A program made the translations under genes and the position numbers. Positions 1-60,838 of a stretch of 64,000 nucleotides of DNA are shown here, one piece after another (position 1 is the first letter of the stretch; each line of letters opens with the position of its first letter). The DNA is from Atherix ibis (taxonomy: Eukaryota; Arthropoda; Insecta; Diptera; Athericidae). The notes below the pieces were generated by a model, which made no database searches, was not told where the DNA came from, and worked only from the letters and a program-made list of their open reading frames with translations. The DNA lies in contig OY282605.1 of the NCBI GenBank assembly GCA_958298945.1, forward strand, positions 7,711,811-7,775,810. Reading direction: 5' to 3'.

Positions 1-1060
1 AACGCAAAATGCTGTACGCAAAATTCTCGAAACAAAGTGCCGTACGCAAAATGGTAGAAGCAAAATTGTATACGCAAAATTCTGAACGCAAATGCTGTAC
101 GCATTAATATTGTTCGCAAAATTATATATACGAAATGTTGCACGCAAAATGCTGTACGCAAAGTGCTGGACACGAAATTCTGAACGCAAAATGTTGGACG
201 CAAAATGATGTATTTCAAAATGCTGCGCGCAGTGTTAGAGATAAACAAAATTGTATACGCAAAATTCTGTGCGCAAAATGCTGAACGTAAAACTTTGTGA
301 AAAAAATTCTGTCCATAAAATTATTTGCTGAAAATTCTGTACGCGAAATGCTGCATGCAAAATGCTGCGCGTAAAATGCTAGACGCAGAATGTTGAATGC
401 AAAATGCTGCGCGCAAATTGATGTTCGCAAAGTGCTGAACGAAAAATGCTAAACACGAAATTCTGGATGCAAAATGCTGGAAATAAAATTTTGTGAGAAA
501 AATGCAGTCCATAAAATACTCTTCAGAAAATTCTGTTCTCAACATTCTATACGCGAAATGCTGTATGTAAAGTGGTGGACACGAACTTCTGGACGCAAAA
601 AGGTGGACATAAAATTCTGTGCGCAAAATTCAGTCCATAAATGCTGACAGAATGTCAAATTCTGTACGCAAAATGCTGAACGATAAATTTTGTGAGGAAA
701 ATGCTGTCCATAAAACGCTGTTCGCAAAATTCTGTGCTCAAAATGCTTTACGCAAAGTACTGGACAGGAAATTCTGACCGCAAAATGTAGGACGCAAAAT
801 GCTGTATTGCAAAATGCTGGACATCAAATTCTGTACGCAAAATTCAGTCCAAAAAATGCTGCTCGCAAAGGGTTAGAGGCAAGCAAAATTGTATACGCAA
901 AATTCTGTGCGCGAAATGCTGCATGCAAAATGCTGCGCGTAAAATGCTAGACGCAAAATGTTCAATGCAAAATGCTTAACGCAAAATGTTCCCAAAATGC
1001 TGAACGTAAAATTTTGTGTGAAAAAGGCTGGACGTAAAATTTTCTGCGAGGAAAAGCTGT
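1..1060. repeat. Degenerate 14-bp tandem satellite (window edge)
   Basis: The block is built from diverged copies of a 14-base unit close to ACGCAAAATGCTGT, alternating with an ACGCAAAATTCTGA variant. There are roughly 75 units. The array runs off the left edge and ends near 1060. Because 14 is not a multiple of three, every frame gives long stop-poor translations with a 14-residue period; these are not genes. Longer similarities, such as 237-285 against 872-920, show a higher-order arrangement. Confidence 0.9.
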
Positions 1061-3723
1061 TACAAAGGCGAGATATTTTTGCGTACTATCGCAATAAAAC
1101 CAACATTTTGAATAAATTTTTGCCCAGCCTGTAGAAAACAGATTGATCACTGCAAGTAGTTTCAAAAAATAATAATTTTTTTAAAAGTTATTATTACTAA
1201 TAGTGGAAAGAAAATAAATTGAAGTTATTTCGAGCAACATTTCATTCAAAATAAAATACCATATTTTATTAATTTTTTAAAAAATAAATTTCAAGGTGCC
1301 TATGGACATCAACAGATGGTAGTAGTGTAGTTTAATTAGGAAAAAACTGCCTCTCTCAACCCCGATTTATTTTTTCCACTTTTTTATATTTTTCACAGTT
1401 AATCCATTTTTAGTAATTACTTTTGTTTGTCTTATAAATGAGTATAAAAGGTTCATATAAAGAGAAAACGATAGAAAATAGTTAAATATAATTTTTTTTA
1501 AACTAATTTGACGAAAAAAAAAGCCAGATTATGTGTTAAAAACAGATTGCAAGTATATATTTTATTATGGGCTTATAATTATGGGGGTTGCCAGAATATA
1601 TATATTTTTTTTGTTTTATAAACTTTACTTTATTTCTAATGGAAAATTTAATGTAAAAAAGTTATTAGAAAAAAAACCCTAAAAAAAATATCTCTCATAA
1701 ATGAATTAATAAATACAATAAAGAAAACAAATTTAAAAGAAAAAAATAAACAAAATAAACACAATATAAAAACAAACATGAAAAATAACCATGCAATCTA
1801 GTAAAACACTTTCACAAGGAATTTATTTTTCTTGTTCACTTGACTGTGTTTGTATTATTTATTCGACAAAACAAAATGACATTTTTTAATTGATATTTAT
1901 TTTTTTAATAATTACCTATACATTATTTACTTAATATTATATTGTTTATATTTGTGTGATAAAAAGAAAAAAAAAATTTTATCAATGGATACGATAAAAT
2001 TCTCAGAATAAATAAATATTGCTATCTCCTTTAAAAAACTAATAAATTTATTGAATTTTTTTTAAATTATTGATGTGTTTTTATTTTAGTAACAAAATTT
2101 GTTTTATTAATTAAAAACATATTTCCAATTTGGTGGGAGTGATTTAAAAAAAAAATAATAAAAAATAATCGACGCCATTTTTCTCACGTTTCTTCTTCTT
2201 GGTCTTCTTCTTCTTCTTTATTGTTTTTTTTTTCTCTTGCATCTTGGTAATTTATTATTGACATTTTTAATAAGTAACTTTAAATTTAAATTTGTTTCAA
2301 TATTTAATTTAATTGTTTTATATATTAATTATTAAGCGACCAAAAAAAAAAAATACTAAAACAACGTCCTAAATATAATATAATGGAAATATTCAAATCT
2401 ACGAAAATTTAACAGTCGGAAGGAAATTGTATAAAAAAAAACCAAATCACATTTATTGATTATATAAGAAAAAGTCCACTTTACATATATATATATATGT
2501 TCAAAATATTTATTTTCATTTTATAATCAAGAGTTTTTATTTAAATCTATTCTAATATATTTTTTAAATGACATCTGTTTATATGATAAATATATTTTTA
2601 CTTGCTTTATTTCGTAATAATTATAACTAAACAAAAAATTATTTCTCTATTATTTTATTTAACTTTCGTATTGTTATATATAAAAAATTCCACAAAAAAA
2701 TTTATACTAAAAAAAAATTATTATTACTTTTAATATACAAAAAAAAAAACTATTTCTTCCCTTCAAATGCTTTACAAATTACACACAAAAAAAAATAATT
2801 TTTTATTATATTATTTGTTGAACAAAAAATTATATGTCATCAATAATAAAAAAATCTTTAATGATATTAAAAAAAACACACAATTTATAGACGCAAAATA
2901 TGAATTTTTTTTAATTTCGTTTTTTTTTTTAATAATTAATGATACAAAACAATACACAATATTTTAATTTTAATTATGTTTAGCTATTTTTTTTTTTGCG
3001 ATAATAAAAAATGGCTGACTATGAAACATGGTTGACCATCAAAGATGGCCGCCTGTCAAACATGGCTGGTTATCAAAGAAAAACTAATATAACAGATTTG
3101 GGTAATTGTTTTGTTGTCGTTTTTATTCTTATTAAAATTAATTATCATATTTTTTTGTTTTTATTTTTTCTTATGCATTTTTTTTTGTGATAAAACTTTA
3201 AATAATAAACAAGAAAATTTGTATATTCAATTACAAAGTTTAATTGGTTTTTTTCTTCTTCTTGTTTTTATTCTATTTTTATTTATAGTTAAAATTGTAA
3301 AATATAATTTTGAAGCTTAAATCAAAGCAAAATTTTAATTTGTATATCTACCTATAGTAAGTATATAATTGTATATGTATAAACTATATACATATAAGCA
3401 AAATCTTTTTTAATCTACTTTCTTATACTTAATTATTTTGGATTATTATATATATATAAATTTCCTATTTATTTATTATATATGAAAAAATATTACTTTT
3501 TTTCGTGTTTAAATTCTAAATAAGTATTGTATGTGTGTGTACGTACTCGTATATACTTTTTATATAAAGTTTTTTTGTTGTTGTTATTTTTCTTCTTCTT
3601 TTAAAAAGTATTGTTAAAAATATTCTTTTGTTATTTAAAAAATTTTTTTTATTTTAATTTTTACTTTTTCGCTCAGTATTAGTAATATTTTCTTTTTATT
3701 ACATTAATACTAACATTAATAGT

Positions 3724-3757
<34 letters not shown>

Positions 3758-3846
3758 GTAATTACAATAATAGTAATATAATAATAAAAGTAATAATAAT
3801 AATAATAATAGTAACAATAATATAGATGATAATAATTATAATAATA
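3724..3846. repeat. (TAA)n microsatellite, imperfect
   Basis: About 120 bases of TAA/TAG/ATA triplets with scattered interruptions. Similar TAA arrays occur near 21255, 42070, 45350 and 50640. Confidence 0.9.
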
Positions 3847-4773
3847 CTAGGTGATAAATAAAAAAGAGATATATGTTAGTTTTTAGATGTGAATACCCTA
3901 AACCTGAAATAAACAATAATAAGGAAATAATTTTAGAAGAAAAAAAACCTAAGAAAAATAATTAATTAATTCAAATAAAATTGTCAAGTAAAGGGAATAT
4001 CATTAATAGATTCTTTTTGTTTTCGTTCAAAAATTTGCTTTTTTGTTTTTGTTATTTTAATAAAAATAATAATTATTTTAAATTTATATTATACAAAAAA
4101 AAATTCTTTTGATTTTTCGATTTTTTTATGTGTTTTATTTGTAATTGAATAGGCATTTTTGAAGAAAACAAAATTTACAAATTATTATTATTTTAGTTTA
4201 GTTCTCCGAGAAGGACACTACAATAGATACTCGCAAATTTTTAATTTTGTATTTCTTATTTGATTTCTTTCCCTATCATAATTTTTCTATTCACATGTAC
4301 CAACCAAAACAGGACCAAAAAAATGATAATAAAAATTAATTTTTTTAACTGAAAACTAAAATGTTCAGGGCTCCGCAACCAATGATTAAGTAATAATGCC
4401 AAATCAATTTTTAAAAGCAAATTTTCAGGGTCACAATGACCAAAGAATAGTTTTTTTTATAATTTCTAATCAAATTTAATAAAACTTATTTTTGGATATA
4501 ATAATCAAATAAGTAAAAATTGATTTTAATCATATTTTAATCGTTAAAGAAATTTTTAGATTATCAAAAAACCAAAGTTTTAATAAATGAAAATGGCGGA
4601 AATCTTTGAGAAAAAATGAAAATGGCGGCTTTGTCAAAAAAAATTTACTACGCAACAGTCTTGATTTCGAATTCAGCCAGTGACGTACGGATTAAAAGTC
4701 CCATTTAATTTATATATTTTGAAAAATATTACTAAAAATAATATATTATCGTATTTAATGAGAAAAAATAATA

Positions 4774-4870
4774 TTTGAATATTCCCGCCAAAAATAATTT
4801 TTGAATTTTCCCGCCAAAAATAATTTTTGAATTTTCCCGCCAAAAATAATTGTTGAATTTTGGCAGTCAT
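4774..4870. repeat. 26-bp tandem repeat, about 3.5 copies
   Basis: The motif CCCGCCA recurs at 4784, 4810 and 4836, spaced exactly 26 bases, each time followed by AAAATAAT and TTGAAT. A fourth partial unit follows. Confidence 0.85.
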
Positions 4871-6880
4871 TATTCTTCCATCTATAGTCTTTTTTTTTAA
4901 CTTATTTATATTGTAGTATAGAGGACTGACTGACTGTGACAGAATGTTAGAGGATAACAGATCTTAATGAGAGGCTGAATCCTGTTAGATAAGAAAAGGT
5001 GGGTAGTTTGACAATCTCGAAGTATCCGTTTAATCGATAGATGGACACCACAGAATTAAAAAATATCATGTGAAAAGTTTCCCAAAAAGGAAATAAATTT
5101 TGGGTGAAAGCTGTACGCTGAATCCTGATTATTAGCAAATTTTCTTGCCCAGAATTTACGCTTGATATGTTAATTGAAATTCTATTAGCCGATGAGATAC
5201 GTTGGGAATAGCTAAGTGAACTGGATGCTATTCCTGTGATCAAATACAATGTCGGATACTATCCAAGTAAAAATGTAATAGGACACACAATTCGGCTAAA
5301 TTTTTACATCCGTTCAAGCCATTTTGCAATGGGCCAGAACAAGATTACTTAAATGTAAAAAATATGCCAAAATCAGCCAACGTTAAAAACTGATTGTATA
5401 GAATATGCGGAAGTTGTAGATAGGGAAGACTATCGTAAATAATAATTATGAAAAAATTTATCCTCATAAGAAACACAAAACCACAAAATTAATGAATTCA
5501 TCGTAATCAAAAATTAAGTTTATTTTGCTTTAATTAAAAGCATTTTTTACACATTTTTCAAAAAGTTTCTCTTTCGTATTCTTTGGAGAAAATCTTTTTC
5601 ACTTCCTTTCAAAAATTCTGCATAAATTAAAAAATTATTAAAAATAAATGCACATTTTTTACAGTGAAAAATTTAAAAATTTAAAAAAGGAACGTATACC
5701 GTGATATGGTATACTCTAAAAAGAAAACTTTTTTCATAGCTACAAGAACGACGACATTTAAAAATGATAATAATAAATGAATTAATTGAATAAAAAAAAT
5801 TATGTAAATATTAACTTTGATATATAATAATTAATTACATAACAGAATATTAAGCATTATTTTTCCAAGCAAGATGATTTTGATTAAAAAAAATATAAGA
5901 AAACAAAATTGCATTTATGCTTTGTGAACGGATTTTCATGATGACAGTTTAGTGTGCAGCAGTTTTTAGTGTAATTTTTTTTTTTGTTTTACATATTTTA
6001 TATTGTATGCGATTTGTTGGACATTCCTTTTTCTTTTATTTTATATGAAATTAAATGTTTATTATGTTATATTCGACAAAAAAAAAAAAGCATTTGCAAA
6101 ATATTAGTGCAGTTTCTTTTCAAATTTATTCTATCCATTTTTTTATTCAAGTTTCAATTTTACAAAATATAATTTTTATATTATATTTGAGCAAATTTTA
6201 ATAAATGTTCAAATTTTTTTCTTTAAATGTTTTACTATTTTTCTTTTCTTCTTTTTATTAGAGAAAGTAAAAGTAATTTTTTTTAAAAAGAAAAATCCAA
6301 AATAACATTAATAAAAATGAAAAAAAAGAACTTGCCAAAAGAAAAAAGATTTCAAAAACCACCAAACCAATCGTATTGAAATTAATTGCATTTATTTATA
6401 GAGAAATAAAATTTGAACAAAACTATTTTAATAATACAATAATATTAAACTATTTATCGTATTTATTTTCTTGTAACATTTCGCATGCAGATTTTATTTA
6501 TAATAATTAGCAAAAAATTTCCATAAACATCATTTATAATCAATCTAGTAGCTATACAGAATTAATAAATTGCTTTCTAAAATGAAATTCCTAAAATTAT
6601 ATCTAATTTAAAGGAAATAAAGTTGAAATTAATTTTTACTAATTAGGCGCCTATGATATTAATTTGGGAAGTATTTAATTTATCTAAACCACAGACAAAG
6701 AGATACCAGATGTCGAAAATCGAAGAAATTGTGACCCCCACTTTTTTTGTGATTAAAATTGAGATTGCGTGTGTACATTGGCGAAAATTACAAAATATAA
6801 AATTATATATCCCTAATCTGAAGCAGTAGAGAAGAGAGCGAGAAACGAAAGAGCAAAGTTTGTCTCTGTATTATCTTAAA

Positions 6881-8053
6881 TTGCGTTGACAACTAAGTGA
6901 TTGCGGATTTTGTCAATAAATGGTATTAGTTCATTCTTTCGTTATGTCAACGTGTTCAAAGCACCTAACCTATATTGTTTTCTTGTTGTTTGGACTTCCG
7001 CCTTTAGTAAAAAATTGTATCGTTTAGCTATTTAGTTTTGTTTTCATCCAAATTTAAAAATGGAAAGACAGGACGTACATTTTAGATATATTTTATTGTA
7101 TTATTTCAGAAAAGGGAAGAACGGATCACAGGTACACAAGAAGTTATGTGCCGTATATGGGAATGAAGCCTTGAAAGAATGGGCAGTGTCAAAATTGGTT
7201 TGGTAAATTTTGTTCTGGTGATTTTTCACTTAAAGTTGATGAGACCCATATCAAGTCCATTATCGATTCAGATCGTCATAGCACAATACGTGAGATTGCA
7301 AAGAAGCTCAATATATCGCATACATGCATTAAAAAAAATTAAAACAATTTGGCTATGTTAAGAAACTCGATTTATGAATTCCTCGTCAGTTTAAGCATCT
7401 GCGATTCGCTTCTGAAACGCAACGAAACGGATTCATTTTTTTTTCGAATCGGAAACGATCGTGGGTGATGCGAGATAAACCACCTAAGGCGACATCAAAA
7501 GCTGAGATGCACCAAAAGAAGATTATGCTGTCAGTTTGGTGGGATTATAAAGGAATTTTGCACTTTAAACTTTTACCAAGAAACCAAACAATTAATTCCA
7601 CCATGTACGTTCAACAACTCGTCAAACTCAGCAATGCAGTTCAAGAAAATCGGCCAGAATTGGCAAATCTTAAAGAGGGTTGTTTTCCAGCATGACAATG
7701 CAAAGCCGCACACATCTTTGGTCACTCGCCAAAAATTATTGGAATTAGGTTGGGATGTATTGTCACAATCACCATATAACCCTGACCTAGCGGGTCGTTT
7801 CGTTCCATGCAGAACTCCATAAATGATGAAATTTTTAATGACGCTGATGATGTAAAATCTCATTTAATTCAGTTTTTTTTGCTTGAAAAAGTAATAAGTT
7901 TTACGAACATGGAATTATGACACTGCCTGAAAGATGGTAAAGAGTCATCGACAAAAACGGACAATACCTAATTGAATAAAGTTATATTTTTAAGTAAAAA
8001 TTTTGCATTTTTCTTCTTATTTAAAATCCGCAATCACTTTGTTGTCAACCCAA
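6881..8053 (+). mobile_element. Mariner element, decayed (copy 1)
   Basis: The ends are inverted repeats beginning TTG(C/G)GTTGACAAC and continuing AAGTGATTGCGGATTT, matching over about 31 bases with two mismatches. The right flank has the TA expected of mariner insertion and the left flank has AA, probably a mutated TA. About 1.17 kb is slightly short for a full mariner. The transposase inside is broken. Confidence 0.88.
7060..7979 (+). pseudogene. Mariner transposase pseudogene
   Basis: Translation in several frames gives mariner signatures: an HTH region ending REIAKKLNISHT, KRSWVMRDKPP, SVWWDYKGILHFKLLP, VVFQHDNAKPHTSLVTRQK, PERWKRVID and a terminal QYLIE stop. The segment that should hold the first catalytic Asp (GDEKW) is deleted before KRSW. 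The third Asp (PSDYH) is lost after NPDLA. A stop and frameshifts lie near 7320-7380. It cannot encode an active transposase. Confidence 0.88.
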
Positions 8054-8250
8054 TAGTTTCCGATTATGCATGCTTCAAAAAATAATGAATTAAATAAATA
8101 ATTATCAAAATTATTTTGTTCAAAGCATGACCTCATATTCATTATTTGTGATTTTTTTGCTGTTTGGATTTTCCATGTTTTTATTTTTGACAGATCATGC
8201 GGAACACGTGACATGTGTCAAAGTCAAAAGTGCTCAGTTACCATTTCATC

Positions 8251-8960
8251 ATGGAAAAACTTATATCTGAACAACGTTTACAATTTATTGAATTTTATTA
8301 TCAATTATTTGTGCTCTGTGAAAAAAATGTGTTTCGCGAACTTCGACCATTTTATGGTCGTTATAATCGATCTACTGAGCAAGCAATTGAAGTCATAGTG
8401 ACGAAATTTCGCAGTAATTTTACGCTATTGGAGATCAAACCACCAACCTGTTTGCATTCAGTCTATGCGTCATCGTTCACAGCATTGAGATTGTGTTACT
8501 CGACTATGTGGACGATTTTACGCAAGGATCTTTGTCTGAAAGCGTAAAAAATACGCCAAAGTGTCGAATTTTCGGTGAGCTTAGCAAAACTTGAGGAAAA
8601 TCAATTTTTTTACCAAAAAATTGCGCTCAGCGACGAAGCTCATTTCTAGTAAATAATGGTCATATTGAGATATGAGTTCTGTGAGCAGTTTAAGTCTTTT
8701 TTTTTCAACAAGACGGCGCTACATGGCACACAGCACTTGAAACAATGGACATATAAAGAGATGAGTTCGATGACCTATTTATCTCACGTTTCGAATCGGT
8801 GAGTTGACCGCGTTGATCTTGCGATTTGACGCTTCTAGACTATTTTTTATGGTGCTACGTGAAATTACTCGTCTATGCAGATAAACCAGCCTCACTTGCT
8901 GCCTTGGAACACAGCATTACACGTGCTATTAGCGAGATATCAGCCAACATGCTGAATCGA
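8251..8960 (+). pseudogene. Tc1/mariner-superfamily transposase pseudogene (WCGLWAGG-type family)
   Basis: An ATG at 8251 opens a recognisable N-terminal part: QRLQFIEFYYQ, ELRPFYGRYNR, EQAIEVIVTKF, EIKPPTC, and later CYSTMWTILRKDL. After a stop near 8547 the frame breaks up. Remnants of the SDEAHF motif (about 8630) and of LLDYFLWCYVK with VYADKPAS (8830-8900) remain. It belongs to the insect family often annotated as Tc3-like. The internal DDE core is mostly missing. Confidence 0.82.
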
Positions 8961-9270
8961 ATTTCCTTTTGCAAAGCCTTGACCAAACGGAACAAAATCG
9001 ACCCATTTCTTAAACGAATGATGACTGGGGATGAGAAATGGGTGACATACGATAAAATTGTGCGAAAACCATCGTGGATAAAGCGCGCTGAAGCGGCTCA
9101 AACTATGGCCAAACCAGGACTAACGGCCAGGAAGGTTTTGTTGTGCATTTAGAGGGACTGGAAAGGAATCTGCTTCCATAGGGTCAAACACTAAATTCGG
9201 ACCTCTATTGTCAACAATTGGACCGTTCGAAACTGGCAATTGACCGGAAACGACCATATATTAATATGCA
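8961..9270 (+). pseudogene. Mariner transposase fragment fused to preceding pseudogene
   Basis: Starting at KRNKIDPFLKRMMTGDEKW, a mariner transposase segment with the first catalytic Asp continues in the same reading frame as the unrelated fragment before it. It goes on with PSWIKRAEAAQT and LTARKVLLCI, then a stop near 9150. Further decayed homology (a ASIVNNW-like and KRPYIN-like stretch) fades by about 9270. No terminal repeats were found, so boundaries are approximate. Confidence 0.75.
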
Positions 9271-10079
9271 AAGTGAAAATACTTGATCAACATCTTGAAA
9301 TTTCCTTTTTGCTCACCTTAATTGCGCGTTGATCGCAATTAATTATACTTGCAGATATTCATTCAAGCGATAGCACTATGATAAGACTGCATGTCAAAAA
9401 CTTTGTTTGCAGCGAACTTGCTCGCGCATATATTACATTGTCAGACGCGCAAAAAATGGGAAATTTTACGTTTAGATCGCATATTAGACGCATGGTGTAA
9501 TCAAAGCTTTAGTAACGATAACTAAAATCATTCAAAAATCTCCCCCGATTCATCAAAATTAAACACAATTAGAAACGTCATTTGATCAATTTATTATTTA
9601 TATTTTATGATTAATTAAGACAAGGACGAAAAACTAGAGAGTCGACTTAATTCCGCAATTGTGTGCACTCCCAATAAAATTGTAAAGGTTTTAAATTTTT
9701 GACAACGTTTTTAGGGGTGCATATTTTTCTTATCAAAGCCAGCAACGTTATTTTATAGCCAATGTACAAGCACAAACGCAAACATTTGCTTCCAAACTTT
9801 TGACGTCAAGAAATATTTTTTAGAAATAAAAAAAACTTTTCTATTGTAGTATGCTGTTTTTAATAGATATTTATGAGTTTTTTTTACAGTGGAAATATTT
9901 ATTACTCTTCCAATAAAAGTCCTTTTTTGTAATATATTATTTATGATTAATTGTATTTTTTTAAGAAAATTGGTCAAAAAATTAACGTTTTTAAGAAAGG
10001 TTGGTCAAAGAAGAGAGGGGTCAGGGAAAAGTTCTATGCTTGGAAAGTTGTCCTTTTTCATACTGAAAAGAATTTTTGG
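9271..10079. other. Intron sequence without recognised gene
   Basis: Moderately complex to about 9700 (GCGCG-containing stretches near 9400-9440), then AT-rich. I see no conserved coding signal. Confidence 0.5.
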
Positions 10080-10200
10080 AAGTATTCTTTGTATTTTGAA
10101 AGGATTGTAATGTATTGTACGGGAATTTGAAGGCTTGGTGGAACGCCAAAATTTAAGTCCGTACGTTCAAATGGGTTTAAAAGATATTTTATATTTACTG
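10080..10200 (-). pseudogene. Jockey-like LINE fragment (RT C-terminal region)
   Basis: The minus strand reads close to PI(stop)TYGLKFWRSTKPSN followed by a decayed IHYNPFKIQRIL stretch. This is the KPIWTYG...LWG...IQ...Q block downstream of the reverse transcriptase in jockey-clade LINEs. The same block is better preserved at 60290-60410 and the two are clearly related. Stops are present. Confidence 0.6.
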
Positions 10201-11868
10201 TCGAGTATTTTTGGAAGTATAAGAAAATATTAATTTTATCCCTAAAAATAACAGAAAACTCATGATCCTTCTAAATATCAGCAAAAGCAGTACGATTAGT
10301 TCTGGTATAGATATTTTATGTTCTTAATTAAGATTTATTCTAAAATAGGATATAATCTAAAAGGAGTATAATATCTTAAAGTAAATCAGAGGCTTGAACG
10401 AAAAGAATCCTTGACACTTGTTTGATATGAGAATTTTGAATCCCTAACGTCTTAATAGACAGTACACTATCAATACTCAGAATACTCAAAACACATCAGA
10501 GGCAATAACGCACGGCAGTTCACTTCCTGATTTTTTAAGATAAAAAAAAGAAAATCAAAAGGATTTTTTTTTTAAATCAAATTCTGAAACCAAATATATT
10601 CTACTTGGACTCACAATTTATGAGTTTAATTCTAAAACCGAGTTAATCCAAGAGAGTACAGAGGAAAGTCCTCTTAAAGAAATTTAAGGATCACGTTAAA
10701 ATGGTTTTTAACAATACGGGGTTTATTTGAATATTTGACTACAATGAGAAAGATGTAATAATAACAGCAAAGTACTGAACTAGGCCGTTGGAGTATTCAC
10801 GGAAAGTTGTGAGCACAAAAAAAAGAAAGGGGAAAGGACGATAAATGGACAGAAAGAAACGGATCCTCTTGCATAACAACGCCACTGATTACAAGTGTTA
10901 ATCACCTATTCACAAATGTGGCTTCCCTCTATTTGTTTTCTAGACCAAATCTCAATTGAAAATTACTTTATTATTGAAAAAATTAAAAAGAAAAAATCTT
11001 TGGAAAAGGACCGAATCAACGATTTTAGTTTATTTTTAGTGTAAAAAAATCGGCCATCTTTGTTTTTTTTCCTCTAAAATAAATTTAATATATTTTTTTA
11101 ACATTTTCAAAATAAAAGTTATGTCATTATAACGTTCGTTTAGGGTGTATTAAGGATTTTTTTTTTTTGATCGGTGAATTCCCTTAACCCCCCCTTTCCC
11201 CTCTCACTGTAATCCGGCGTTAGTAAGTTAACCTGCGACAGAATAAATTTAAAAATAAATCGATTTTCTTTCAGGAATAGTTATTAGTATTGGGGTAAAT
11301 ATATTTTTTTAATGGTCTTTTTTTTTAATTTTTAAAAATTTGTTTTTATTGAAAAAAAAACTACTCGCATATAAACTAATCATCAAATAATCTCATATGG
11401 ATCAAATAAATGCAATAAAATTTAATTTAGTTGATTATAATTAAGAGTGTTTTTTAATCCTTTTACCATATCATATTATTGTATATAGTTAGAGTATATA
11501 TATAAAGAGAAGATAAATACTAACTAATAATAGAAATAAAAAAGAAAATTACTACTACTCGACTATTATAGTATATAATGCAATGGAATGCAATTATTGA
11601 TTAATATGTGTAGGATATTTTTTGTTCTATTATTTTTTTTTTATAAATTTTAATAATCAAAGAAAAAAGAAAATATGTAAAATATTCAAATTTACATTTC
11701 TTTTGTAAATAGAAATAAAAATTCTTCATTTAATATTAAAATAAAGGTAATTGGTAAGAGAAAAAAAAAGAAGAAAAATCAAAATCAAAATTAATAAACA
11801 ACGAACAAATTTAACAAAATAAATAAAAATTTGCTTATTTAATTATTTAAATGTTTTCGTTCACTTAC
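10201..11868. other. Intron sequence between LINE scrap and exon L donor
   Basis: AT-rich with a few A-rich runs. No gene, terminal repeat or par-1 exon was seen. It includes a C-rich run near 11190 and several poly-T tracts. Confidence 0.5.
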
Positions 11869-59955
<48,087 letters not shown>

Positions 59956-60165
59956 CGAGGTGTGGCAGAAAAGTAATGATAACAATCTGGCATTTATGGC
60001 GGAGTTTTTTTTTTTTTTTAATTTTCACAGATATCTACAACTACAAACATAGTAAAACAAGCAGATTTGAATAATATGGTATTATATTAATTAACATGAA
60101 AGGTTATGGGGAGTAAAAATCCATCGAAGTTTCTCCTGTTAGCGTGTGCTTTTGTTATGCCCTCG
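59956..60165. mobile_element. Mariner-type MITE, 210 bp
   Basis: TA at 59954-59955 and 60166-60167 bounds imperfect inverted ends CGAGGTGTGGCAGAAAAGTA and, inverted, CGAGGGCATAACAAAAGCAC. No coding capacity. The terminus resembles mariner ends (GAGGTGTGGCAGAAAAGTAA-type). Confidence 0.7.
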
Positions 60166-60269
60166 TATTTTAGTAAATCACGCGACCAGTCTTCGATTTG
60201 GTGTTTTTAGGAAAGGAAGTGGAGGATAATTCTGGAACGAGGGGATTAGTATGATATCATGGTGGATAG

Positions 60270-60800
60270 CACTATTACGGACATAAAAAGGAAGCGACGA
60301 CAATTGTACAGAGTATTCTTAACTGAAGGGATTGAATTCGATGGGAATTAGAAGGCTTAGTAGGACCCCAGAGTTCTAGTCCGTAAGTCCAAATTGGTTT
60401 CTGTAGGACATTGTATAAAAGTACTTTGCTGTCTATAGTAAGTTTAGAACGTTTGTCTTTTCAGTTTTGTATGTGGGTTCCATGCCCAAGCATTTGTCTA
60501 AGTTCAGTTCTAGGTACCGAACTTTGATGTGCTATGGTATTTTACTGCCATTAAGATATATGCGAGGATATGGTTCACGGTAAAGACTAAAAGTTACGTG
60601 GGTAAATTTACGTTCATTAACTTTTATTCTCGAAGGTATTAGGACAGATTGGGATATCGGATGTATAAAATGTTGTAGAGGATGGGTCCAAGTATACTTG
60701 CCTGTGGAACACCAGCCAATATCGATTCGTTTACTTGGAAGTGTCGGTTGAAAAGGAATAATAACTTAGGAGTAGGATACTAGGAGTGAAAAGATGAATT
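60270..60800 (-). pseudogene. Jockey-like LINE reverse transcriptase/C-terminal fragment
   Basis: Minus-strand reading gives NRHFQVNESILAGVPQ, SILGPILYNILY (RT), then after a deletion of the YADD region KVNERKFTHVTFSLYRE, YPRIYLNGSKIP, and finally YNVLQKPIWTYGLELWGPTK with SNSHRIQSLQLRIL. These are successive conserved blocks of jockey-clade ORF2. Several stops and frameshifts make it non-functional. The last block is clearly related to the 10080 fragment. Confidence 0.85.
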
Positions 60801-60838
60801 TTCTTGAGTTTCCAGACTAAGCCCGACGATGATCATAT

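Larger units (their letters stand above)
1061..6880. other. AT-rich par-1 intron sequence, no gene seen
   Basis: Mostly A/T homopolymer tracts and short microsatellites. Inside it are a short imperfect repeat around an ATGGCTG core (about 3009-3080), a TAA array (3724-3846) and a 26-bp tandem repeat (4774-4870). The stretch 4930-5400 is less AT-rich and has a stop-free minus-strand reading of about 100 codons, but I recognise no protein in it. No par-1 KA1 exon was found. Confidence 0.6.

Noticed and set aside
1..1060. Several overlapping open frames with repeated hydrophobic residues, and a CRISPR-like look
   Set aside because: The frames follow from a 14-base tandem repeat with few stops. 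Units are contiguous and diverged, with no unique spacers, and the genome is eukaryotic.
11160..11220. C-run followed by T-run as a terminator
   Set aside because: Homopolymers like this are scattered across the introns and have no gene to terminate.
1061..11868. Search for the par-1 KA1 exon
   Set aside because: No minus-strand frame resembles a KA1 domain; the 3' part of the gene probably lies left of the window.
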